Below are positions 34,030 through 44,141 of a stretch of DNA of 64,000 bases, in pieces. Below the pieces are notes generated by a model. It made no database searches and was not told the DNA's origin. It saw nothing but the letters and a program-made list of their open reading frames with translations. This DNA is from Eucalyptus grandis (Eukaryota > Streptophyta > Magnoliopsida > Myrtales > Myrtaceae). Numbering within the stretch: the first letter of the stretch is position 1; each line of letters starts with the position of its first letter. A program made the position numbers and the translations under genes. Where the stretch lies: contig NC_052616.1 in assembly GCF_016545825.1 (NCBI RefSeq), forward strand, positions 52,833,716-52,897,715. The letters run 5' to 3'.

Positions 34030-36559
34030 TGTTGACACCTAATTTAAATTCAATTTTTAGAAAATAAAAGATTAGAGGGAAATTTTGAAAAGAAATTTTG
34101 AATTCAAAATAATTCAACAGCCGGATTTTGGAGCCATTTCTTTGTTGGAGAAGTTGAGCGAAAATCTCCACCGGCGAGAGGTTGAGCAAAAATCTCCACC
34201 GGCGAAACAAACTCGAATTTTCGCTTTATAAATAGAGGGTTCTTCTTCACCTTTCGGCGGGGGGGGGGGGGGCGGGGGGAGCGAAGGTTATTTTTCGTCA
34301 AAAATTGAAAAGTGAAGAAAATAAAAAGAGGAGAAAGAGAGTACGAAAGCAGAGGAGAGTGTGCGGCTGCAAGGGAAAAAGTGAAAAAAGAAAGGAAAAG
34401 CCAAAGTAGAGGGGAAGAAGTGATGGGACATTTACTGTTCATCTTCTTCCCCACATTTGCTGCCCAATCGTGAGTTTCTCTTCACCCGCTGCGCTCGCAT
34501 CGCCGGTCTCCACCAGCCATCGTCGCGCCGACTCACGACGACCCAAGCGCCGACGCCCAGCGACACCACCGCGCTTCCGCAACCCGCGACACCGCCGATT
34601 CCGAACCGGCCCACACCTCCGCTGTTGCTGCGTCCGCGACCACCCGGTGCTCGACGCCCGACGACCGCACCTCGCACCAGCGAGCTGCCGTCCCGACGCC
34701 CGTTGCAACGACCACCGCCGCAAGTCTCCTCCCGTGACGCCGGCCTGCGCGCGCCGACGTCCTCCCCGCTTTCCGTCCGCCGCCGGTGATAGCTCCGCCA
34801 TTGCGCCCCATCCCGAGCCACCATCGCCGCGACGACCCGACGCTGCGCCCTCCTCCGAACCGACGCCGTGACTGCCGTGATCTGCGGTGCCCATCACCGC
34901 ACGCCTCGCCCCTTTTGCGGGTTGCCGTGCTGCCCTCCGACCCGGCCGCCGGATTTCTCGCCGTGCTGCCCTCCCGGCGACACCCGACGCCACCGCCTCG
35001 AGCTCTGCTGCCGCCGCTCCTAATCCGAGCCTCTGCCGTGCTCTCGACCTACCGTTGCCTCCCCGTTTTTCATTGCGGGGCCTCGGGTAGTTTATTTATT
35101 TTTATTTATTTTTATACTTATTTCATGATACGTTAGCTTATTTTTAAGTCTCATTATTTGAATTGTAGTATTGTATGTTAATTATTTGTATTGTTTAGAC
35201 ATTATCCTTAAGGCTTTATCCAAGATTTTTGTAATAATTAGTTTGATCCGAGAGACATCGGATCATTCTTTTAATTACATTAATTTTGGATTTCTTGGTG
35301 AAATTTTAATTGTTAAATCATAATAATTATTTAATTTGATCCGTAAGACTTCGGACTAGATTATTTAATTATTTTGAGTTGTTGTGATGATTAGGGTTAA
35401 AATAATTGTTAATTTAACCCGTGAGACGACAGGTTATTTTTTCAATTATTTTGATCCTTTATTTAGTGGCTATATTAATTGTTTAGATTTAACCCTAATT
35501 TAATAATTATTCAACCTAAAAAAAAACTAAAAAGAAACTAAAAAAATCAAAATATTTAGAAATTGCATAAGCATATAGGACATTAGGGTTTAATATAATA
35601 GACACGTAGTTTAATTAATCAAATTTTTAGGATTATATTTCTAGGATTGCATTTTTAGATAATATTTTTAGGACTGCATTTTTAGATATTTTAAAAGAAA
35701 TAAGTTAGGATTAGACTTAAATAGCCTTTTTTAGAGTCTTAGATATAATTGGCACATTTTCATGTTCTCATTTAAAAAAAAAAAAAAAAAAAAATAGTTT
35801 TCTAAGACGGAATAGGGTTTAAGTCAAATTAATCCCAAAAATGGATTAGAAAATTACTTTAGATAGCTTGAGTAGGGTTTTTATTAGTTTTGAATTTCAA
35901 TAAAAAAAATATACGAAAATACAAAAATTTAGGTGCATGTTAATTAGTTGCATAATATGATCATTTAACTAGAATTTATTAGTAAAGTTAGGTCATAAGG
36001 TGCATAATAACTAGTTCGCATAATAGACCCATTTAATTAGAATTTCCACATTAATAAGATTAAGTCATTTAGTATATAATTAACATTTTTTAAAAGAAAA
36101 AAGAAAAATTAGGTGTCATGTCATTTAGAAATCATGTTTAGGGCATGCATTTTTATTAGCATTTTTTTATTGAATGTTATTTTATTGATTGTGCACCCGC
36201 ATGACCACCATTTGCATGTTAGTAGCTTAAGTTAAAATTAATCAACATCGCTTGCAAAATATTTTTGAAATTAAAATAAAAGGTACCGAAAGGGCGTCAG
36301 ATTAATCTAGCGTAATCATGTCCCCGGACCTATTGAATCTCTGGTTCGCAATAGTAAAGTATTCTCCCCTACTTTATTTGGGTTTCTAACCAGCCCTAAT
36401 TGGTTAGTGGCGGCTCCAAATAGAATTGCATATTTAAATAGATTAATTTCTATCAAGTCGCGATTGGTAGGACTTGGGAGGGTTCGTGCCAAGTTTTCGG
36501 ACTTAGTAATCTATTAACCTAAACTTTTAGGATTGGCCCTGAAAATTTAGGTCGCGACA
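34030..36559 (+). mobile_element. Solo LTR, family A (2.5 kb), nested in LINE ORF1
   Basis: Starts TGTTGACACC and ends GGTCGCGACA with a near-perfect 5-bp duplication CCAGT/ACAGT (34025-34029 and 36560-36564). It is the same family as 5333-7325 in opposite orientation. Shared segments include TATAAATAG, a GC-rich centre, and near the right end 'ggtaccgaaa', 'gggtttctaacc' and 'gtggcgactcc/gtggcggctcc'. There is no internal coding region. Removing it with one target copy restores the LINE reading frame. The many long frames at 34430-35090 are products of high GC content. Confidence 0.85.
34227..34234 (+). promoter_or_regulatory. TATA box of solo LTR A (nested copy)
   Basis: TTTATAAATAGAGGG lies about 200 bp from the LTR start. 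A G-tract (34259-34279, 14 G then C then 6 G) follows about 30 bp downstream, at the expected transcription start. Confidence 0.5.
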
Positions 36560-37243
36560 ACAGTGCTGGAAAGTTAATAGCTGATTTACATAGTACTTTA
36601 CCCACTAAAAGCAAACGGCATTCGTCTAATTGCTCAGGTTGGAGTTCCTCTTCCAAAATGTCTATTTCCCGTGCAGGGCATAGCCTTCCCAATCGTTTAC
36701 ACAATGCCGCTATATGCAAGGAATCAGCACTATTATCCGAAGCCATGATCCTTAACTCAAACGGTATGAATGAGAGCAGGGCAGTATGATTTTACAGAAG
36801 TAAACAGGGGAAAACATCGCGCCTCATGCAGTACAAACTTGGCGATGGTAGAAAATCAGCGCTTGAGTAGTGTCCGAAGGCCAATTCAGATTATCCGACC
36901 AGAAAGACCCATTACTTCAAATAAGGAATTTCATATCTTATACAAGAATCCTCCAGAAACCAAGGGAAAGACTGAATTCTTAGTAGAATACTGAAATTGA
37001 AGTGTGTATTACCCTACCAAAGTCACAAGCAGAAACCATGTAGTTCAAGCTTTCTTACCGAATCGGATAACGACAACCAGTCTAGAGAAGCGACGAAGCG
37101 ACAAATTGGAGACACATTCTTCGGCATCTGCAGTGGGTGAAGAACAACACACGAAATTGAAAGGAGAGCGGAGGGATTAGAGGGAGATTAGGGTTGCGAT
37201 GGAGCAGTAAACTACCATCAATGGGTAGGCGATGCTCCACATG

Positions 37244-40200
37244 TTGAAATGTACATTTTTATATCAAAAGTTAATATGTAAATTTAAAGTACTTGCGTTT
37301 TAGGTGAGAGTACAACAAGTGTTCTTAAGTAACAACCTAATTCCACATTTTCATTGCACCCTCTTGTTCTAGGACCTAATCTTCTATTCTCCCCAATTTA
37401 GATGTTATTAATAATAGATTACCGAGAGAAATGGGTAAAAGAAATTTCCATCACACATATTGCTATTAAATCAGACTCAATGACATGGAGTAAACACATC
37501 ATCGATTGCGCATGTAATCTACCACTTCTTCTAGAGATAAGAAATGCTAATAATAATAGATTAGACATACTTATCAAATCATTTATACCATATAGGTAAT
37601 CCCATTGATATACATGAATGGTTGAAGAAGTTTGATTCAAAATGTGGCTCTAACGCAGTCAAGAGGTGGCTCAAAACATGTGAAGTTTTTGAACTTTCAA
37701 GACTTGTTTTCTTTTTTCTTTTATTGTTGAGAAAATTGTTGAAAAAGTCATAAACCTATTTTATGGAGAACAATTTAGTTATAAACCTTTTAATTGTACC
37801 AATTTAATCCTAAATATTTTAATGGTTTGTTAATGTAGTTCTAAAATTTTCAATTGTGTCAATTTAATCATAAACTTTTTAACGATTTGTCAATTTAAGT
37901 CTAAACTTTTTAACATTTGCCAATGTAATCCTTGTAGCCAAATATCCAAATAATATGTTTAGGACTAAATTCATATAAAGAAATTTTGATGATTAAGTTG
38001 GTAAATCGTAAAAATGTTTAGGATTAAATTAGCATAAAGAAAGTATGACTAAATTGGTAAAATATAAAAAGATTTATGATTAAATTGATACAATTAACAT
38101 GTTTAAGATTGAGTTGTTTTTCGTATAATAAGTTTAGGGATTTTTAGACAATTATCTCTTTACTGTTCATTAATTTTTTTCTTTTTTGAAAGAAAATATT
38201 TTATTATTCATCTTTCCTTTTCTTTTTCTGTCACAATGATCAGCATCTCCAATTACGAGCCAAACTAAAAGCCACCTTGACGCATAAAGAAGCTCACAAG
38301 AACTATATTGGAATCCTCTACTAGTTATAACCCTAATTTAAGGGAAAACAAGGATAAAACATTGTGTCTCGATTTCTCTTCTTGCTTTTATTGTCATTTT
38401 CCTTGTAATTCTACCCTAAAGCCTAACAATTACCGCTTCTCGATGGACTTAAAGACCTTCAATTTGCTAAGGTATACAAAAAAAGGTTACACAATTAAAC
38501 CTCGCAATCAAAATACGGGTGGTCGCAAACAGAGGGGCTATATGTGTGTGTGTGTGTGTTATCTATTTTAGAAGGAATGTAATGAAAATTAATTATTTAA
38601 TTAAACACGAATAAATATAAGTACATCTTCAAAATTTTAAAAAATGACACGTACGAGTGCCCTAATAATGATTAAAAAACAAATTACTCCCAAGAGAATG
38701 TCTAAAACATTCGGCGTATTCGGCACTTGGTCCCCCACCATGATTCGGACCAGAAAGTATAGTTGTCCAATTCTTCACGTTAGGCATGTTTGGCCAGAAC
38801 CAATCCCTGGAAAAATCAATCAGGCTCGTCGACAGCCATTTCGACAATTTTTGCAGTCAAGCTGCACGTAATCCATCAACTAGCACTAAATGTGGATTTT
38901 GATGGCACCATAGATCTCGTGGGTTTAGGAAGTCGCGATGAATAAGATTTCTCTCTGTTTTTTTTTTTTTTTAAAGGTCGGAAACATCATTAATTTTTAT
39001 GTAAAAACATTAAGAGTTGAAGGCTGTGTTAGAACCATAACTCATATCTTGTTATTTAGACAAGCACTGTGATTTTTAATTCGCGTGCATCTTAAATAGG
39101 CTGTAATGAAACGAATTGTAGCCATAAGGAGGAAAAAAAAAGTCTTAGCTTTATCTAGAAGCGTTCTAGTGTTGAAAAATGAAAAAGCGATCTCAAAGAC
39201 ATAGTTATACGTAGTATCGGACATAGAAAAGATTCCTTCTCTTAAAAGCCAGCCTACACCTTGTTTCTACCATATTTGTACATTCATTTATCGAGTATTA
39301 TAAGCGTCCAGCATGGAACCTGAGACACTAGAGCCAAATTTCAACTTCTTTCATTCCGTCTTCAAGTGTTAAACTATATTTAGTTTGGATTCTTGATGTC
39401 CTTGACCGATGATCTACATGTTTTAGACAAAAAGTAAGCTTGTGCGAGAGCCTTTAACACTATCAGTAAAATTGTTCTTCTGAGATTGGGGCAGAATGCA
39501 AACCTATCTAACTGATGCTCTCTCTTTCTGGTCTACTTTGGTCTTCAGATATTGCAATACGATGCAATTTGACTTGGTGAAAAGAGGAGGCATAAGCAAT
39601 TACCAGTGTGACTTCGTACATTGTAGTCAAGAAAGTAATTTTTTTTGCCAAGTAATCAACAAAAGGTAGTCCGGAATCTATTTTATTGAAAACATTTTAG
39701 TTAATGCAAAAGAGTATTTTCGATCAATGAGTAAAAAACAAAAAACCAATACAAACAATGTATATTGGAGACGAGACATTGAGATGGGGCCGGAAAGACC
39801 ATTGTTCAAACACCGACAAATGGGAAAAAAAATCTAAAAGTTTTGTAGAGAGCACGATTCTTGTCAATAGTCAGATGCAATTGTAGATCTTAGGAACATC
39901 AGCGAAGTGTTCATACTCTCAGTTACTTCGATTGCTTCATGGAAAAGCAAATGATTCTACTTTGTGTTTATAGAAACATTTAAGCGGCAAAATAAACTCT
40001 CAAAAGCATAATGCACTGTCTACACTTTGATACTAAAGATCAATTCAAAAAAGCCACAAGATTGAAATGGAAAAGTATGCTAGAATCTTATGGAATTGAC
40101 ACACCCACTGATAAATGAATCAATATTTGTCACGATGACTTGTATTGAATGATCTTTCAGTGATATTCTCGAAAAGAAGATCGACAGGTGACCAGAAGCT

Positions 40201-40383
40201 CAAACAAGAACAACACAGGAAAAACAACGTAGAGCAGGTTTAATCCATGTATTAAATGTTGCTTCACCAAAAAGCATCGATCCCATCGCTTCTGCACTGT
40301 ACCACAAGTTCTTATCAAGGATAACTTCAGATGCAGCTAATCGTACTACATGGTTAGGCCTTCTTTCCTGTGCCTTTTGCTCC
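37244..40383. other. Spacer between LINE and RBR-B, colinear with unit gamma
   Basis: Blocks at 37330-37740 match 58200-58770. Positions 38440-38560 match 59810-59910. Positions 39050-40380 match 59985-61337 closely ('gtattgaatgatctttcagtgatattc'). The last block is the 3' flank of the RBR gene and may include its 3' UTR. A (TG)n tract lies at 38543-38559. No protein-coding gene is seen. Confidence 0.5.
37731..38157. mobile_element. MITE-like repeat, shared by units beta and gamma
   Basis: Inverted ends GAGAAAATTGTTGAAAAAGT and (reverse) GAGATAATTGTCTAAAAATC, with internal 'caatttaatcctaaa' repeats. The equivalent lies at 58765-59171, so it was present before these units separated. Confidence 0.5.
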
Positions 40384-41679
40384 TTAGTTTCTTGTGCAAC
40401 CACCATGAGTATCAGTCCATTCTGATCCACATCCATAGCAAAACTGAACCTGGCACCTGCAATTGCAAGACACCAAGGAACAACAACAAAGCTCAGAAAA
40501 AGTAGAAAAGAATGAATAATTGAACATTCGCAAACTCAGGTACCACTAACTTTGCCGAAGGATTAATAATAAAACACTAACCAGCACGATCTTCAATACC
40601 AGCCAGTGACAGAATTAAGCAAAGTGGCCACAGTGCTACTTATATAAAGATAGTGTAGTTTTGAATATCACTGATAAGGCTTGATGATTTATGAAACGTC
40701 CTATGCTTAATTATCAAACTACATACTGACCACCGCCTAGTCAAGCAGATTTCACACTGAATTCAAGCGTATTTTAACCATTAAAATTTGATGAATAAAG
40801 CTGAGACCTTGTACTTGAATTACATTAACAAGAGCTCATCTGCCTTTTATGTCATTTGAATTTTGAAACCCACAATCGATGACAATTCTTTTGTAAAACT
40901 GGAAGATTCCCTATAAAATCTGTTTCACCAACTACACACAAGCAACGTCTCTGCGACATCTATAGGATCTCAACAAAGAAGCTGTAATGTGTCAAGCTTC
41001 TTGATTTGGCTTGATAAATGATTTGCTAACAAGTAAATCTTTTCAGGGAACGTATCACGAAACTGCAAATGATGTGAGCACAGCCCTAAATCCTCTCCAC
41101 ATAAATTTGCATTTGGGGCATCTTTCTCATTTCCTCTCCTTTGCAAGCTCCCTCACAATGAGATCCTCAATCCCTCTCTCATCTTCATTCAGTGACTGAA
41201 ACTCCTCGCATGACACGCTAGCGTGCCACGGCACGGAACACTCGGCGCAGAACAACCTATGGCAATACGGGCGCTCACTCTCTCTAATCACCTGCCCATC
41301 ATCATAGTCCATGATCAAAAGGGCTGAGCGGTTCTGGAAAGGGCGATAGAACTTCTGCGAGTCGAGAAACATTGCCTCGCACAGCGATTTCTGCCCGATG
41401 TAGAGAACATTCTCAGGGAGGATTTGCCTGCAAAAATTAATCTGTAGGACACCCTTGCACTCCAATCTTGGGCATTTGATGGTGGTGAGTGTTGGTGTTT
41501 GTTTCGATAAACGAAGCATATGTGCATAAGTAAATTAAAATCAAAGTTTGATGGGAGCGGAAGTAAAAACGCTCATACACGTGTTTCCAAAGCATTTTTC
41601 GTGCATTTTAACAAAAATACATAGAAGAGCTAAATGGGCTAATCATATTAACCTTGTATTGTGCTTCAAATTTGGTTTT

Positions 41680-41990
41680 GACATTCTTTGGTTCTGAGCA
41701 CGAATGTCTGATGTCCTTGTAGCAATGGTTGTGACATTCTTTAGACTCTAACCACGAACGTCTGACGCCTTCTGTTAACACCGGTTCTTTTAAGCACAAA
41801 CGTTCAATGTCCTCACATCAATGGTTCTGACATTCTTTAGACTCTGACCACAAGCGTCTAATACTTTCTGGTAAAACCAGTTCTAACATTCTTGGACTCT
41901 TGACCATCAATGTCTGATGCCTTCCGATAATACTAGTTCTAACGTTCTTCAAAACGTCTAATCTCTTTGCAAGCTCTAACGTTCTTCAGA
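41680..41990. repeat. Tandem array of about 56-bp units in LTR C
   Basis: The motif 'gacattctttagactctgacca' recurs near 41680, 41733, 41829, 41885, 41941 and 41978, each followed by 'cgtctgatg.ctt' and 'ggttct'. Copies vary in length and sequence. In the inferred transcript this lies downstream of the TATA box. Confidence 0.65.
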
Positions 41991-42196
41991 TCCAGCCCCA
42001 CAAGTGCCAAGCCTGTAGTTCAGACACATCACCAATTTTCATGTTGAATAGAAGAGAGATTTTGAAAGATCTCACAACCACAATTGTGCTAGCAATTGCT
42101 ATCGTGTGAGTGATTTTGTTGATCAACATCAACACTCTCAATTATCGATTGTCAATTATCAATCATCCATCATTTAGCAATTTGCTCTCTGTATTA

Positions 42197-42206
42197 CCTT
42201 TTATAG
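42197..42206 (-). promoter_or_regulatory. TATA box of LTR C
   Basis: Minus strand CTATAAAAGG, about 1.7 kb from the right end of the LTR and about 35 bp below the 37-bp array. Confidence 0.5.
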
Positions 42207-42240
42207 CCAGTGTGGATCACATTTAAATCGGCGCATTAAC

Positions 42241-42800
42241 TCTAAACCAATTTAAAATTAATTCGGCCTAACTCCTGATAGACGTAAGTTCTAATACCGT
42301 TACAAACACTAATTTGGACATTAACGCTGTAACTATTATAGAGCATTATTCTAGACGTTTATTTGTGACTATTACAAGTTTTTATTCTGGGTATTAACTT
42401 TGTAACTGTTACAAATATTTACTTTGACTGTTACTACTGAAACTATTTAGAACATTAATTGGTCATTTAAAACTAAAACCGTTTCAGATCATTAAATTGT
42501 TCATTTATTTTGAAACTGTTTCAAATCATTAATGTGACCCTTAAGTTCTGAAACCGTTTCAGAACTTAATGTGACTGTTAAATTTATAACCATTTCAGAT
42601 CTTTAATTTAGCTATTGATTCTAAAATCACTTTAGATCATTAATTATGCGATTAATTCTAAACTCACTTCAGATCATTAATGCAGCTATTAATTCTAAAC
42701 TCAGTTTAGATTATTAATTCGGTCACTAACTCTGAACACACTTAAGATCTTTGATTCAGCCGTAGAGTTTAAAACCCACTTCAGACTTCGTAAACTCTAA
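42241..42800 (-). repeat. 37-bp tandem array with AACNGTT dyads, upstream of a TATA box
   Basis: Unit starts can be placed at about 42436, 42473, 42510, 42547, 42584, 42620, 42657, 42694 and 42731, with steps of 36-37 bp; less regular copies continue on both sides, about 13-15 in all. The best copies contain an inverted repeat: TTCTGAAACCGTTTCAGAA, TGAAACTGTTTCA, GTAACTGTTAC. Outer copies have decayed. The array lies directly upstream of the minus-strand TATA box at 42197-42206, the usual place for LTR enhancer repeats. AACNGTT is a known MYB-type core; binding here is an inference. Confidence 0.75.
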
Positions 42801-44141
42801 AGCCCCTTCATCAGAACTTTTATTTCTAACCCAACTCAATCAAATTGGCTCAATTGCAAACACATTTGGAATACTCTCTCTCATTCAAATGTCATTCTAA
42901 TTGGTTATGGTGTGTGACATCTCTAGGTTTATCACTGAGCTAGCAGCAGAACTTGAATTAACACACTAGCACAACCAAGAGAACTAATTGTCCAAATTAA
43001 TCTCCTATTCCTGCAAACCATGAGTGACATCTAGCAATATATCATGGCTACCCCGATAGTGAGAAATGTTTTCAAAACATAATGAACCTATCGGCTTTGG
43101 CGACCGTGTAATTCAATCATTCTATCTCACCATGTCCCGATCAAATAAAGGCCATGGAACTATTGGTCAAGCCACCAATTTGATCATATGCCCAAATCTA
43201 ATTGACATGTATTTCTTCGAGATATGAACGATTGATTCTTGATTATAACCCTAGCCGAAGATTTCAATACAACATCACGATTAGATCGCATAGGACATCA
43301 ATCTTATATATCCATATATAACAAGAAGATAGATTCAATATTGCGGACACATGTGCCTTCGTATGTGAACAAAATATGACCACAAAGTACAGAGATGGTT
43401 CGACAAAGTGTCAATATGCACATTTGTGAACCATAGCCATCCAACATACAAGTCAACATTGTGCCTCAGGTTTAAGGATCTTACACCTAACCAAAGCATG
43501 AACCATCAGACATTGACCCCACTAAAAGCTTTTATGTCGCCAATCATTCTATGTATGTCACGTTTAGTGAACTTGCCCAAGACAAGCACCTGTGTTCTAA
43601 CTCAGATATCATAATACCTAATGACATGTGACTCGTCATCCCCTCAAGTATTCTATACTAAATGGTGAAGCTTGAGAACACATCGGTCTCAACATGATCG
43701 TTAATAACCTCTCAATGATCCATCAACCGAGAACTGTTTAAAGATTCACATAACTATAACTTGTTACACATATTCTTAACACCTTAAGAATAGGTTCGAG
43801 CATAGTTGATCTTATAGACTTCATTCATATAAATTGGACAATGAATGAAAATCTTATTTGCCAGTAAATAATCATTGATATGTAACTATTACATGGTTGC
43901 TTTAAGTCATACAGCTAACAGTGACACTGTACAGGACTCTGCTCTCCACATGCCTACTTAGGCAGAGAGAGAGAAGGGTGTGAGAATACACGGTCGCGAT
44001 CCTGAACATCTCTTTGGCCTCTTTTATTTCTGTGCAAATCTCGCATAAGCTCTCTGATGACTCACCACCATCTTTTTGAACGCCGATCTCGACTAGATCT
44101 ATGATTTTCATTTGACTTATGTTTGGGTTTGCCTCAATCAC

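Larger units (their letters stand above)
32983..36746 (-). pseudogene. LINE ORF1 (DUF4283 / zinc-knuckle RNA-binding protein), interrupted
   Basis: Starts at 36746 (MASDNSADSLHIAALCKRL) and enters the solo LTR at 36559. The frame resumes at 34024 without phase change (STLRRVWRIDQVDFSL, DUF4283 region). It continues to a zinc knuckle CYSCGKIGHYASYY, in which the last Cys of C-x2-C-x4-H-x4-C is now Tyr. A 17-bp tandem duplication (33215-33231 and 33232-33248, 'cctttctcactttgcat') shifts the frame near the C-terminus; the old frame goes on to 32983. The protein would coat LINE RNA. Confidence 0.82.
28753..37238 (-). mobile_element. L1-like LINE with RNase H tail, degenerate, carrying a nested solo LTR
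   Basis: On the minus strand the order is ORF1 (36746 to 32983, split by a solo LTR at 34030-36559), ORF2 (endonuclease from 32941, reverse transcriptase, zf-RVT, RNase H ending at 28797) and a poly-A tail (T run 28753-28775). The element without the LTR is about 6 kb. The candidate target duplication is ACATG (28748-28752 and 37239-37243). Unit alpha has the unoccupied site near 16495 ('ctatgattcattgaaac'), matching 'ctatgacatg' plus 'ttgaaatg' on the two sides here. ORF2 has several stops and shifts, so it is dead. Confidence 0.9.
41490..43920 (-). mobile_element. Probable solo LTR, family C (2.4 kb), in RBR-B exon 1
   Basis: Starts TGTTGGTGTT and ends CAGCTAACA, flanked by GTGAG/GTGAC (41485-41489 and 43921-43925). 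The intact RBR gene reads GTGAC at this point. No coding region was found. A minus-strand CTATAAAAGG (42197-42206) suggests transcription from right to left, with U3 from 43920. It holds two internal tandem arrays (42241-42800 and 41680-41990). A non-autonomous element instead of a solo LTR is possible. Confidence 0.7.

Noticed and set aside
34432..35136. Long Arg/Pro/Ala-rich frames on both strands
   Set aside because: Same reason: GC-rich part of the nested solo LTR (34030-36559); frames overlap in four phases and encode only low-complexity sequence.
40200..40436. 78-codon frame over RBR-B exon 2
   Set aside because: Wrong phase; the correct frame (VQFCYGCGSEW) ends at 40384 after 73 bp as in RBR-C.
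42241..42800. CRISPR-like regular repeats
   Set aside because: Units are contiguous and diverged without unique spacers; plant nuclear context; this is an LTR enhancer-type array.
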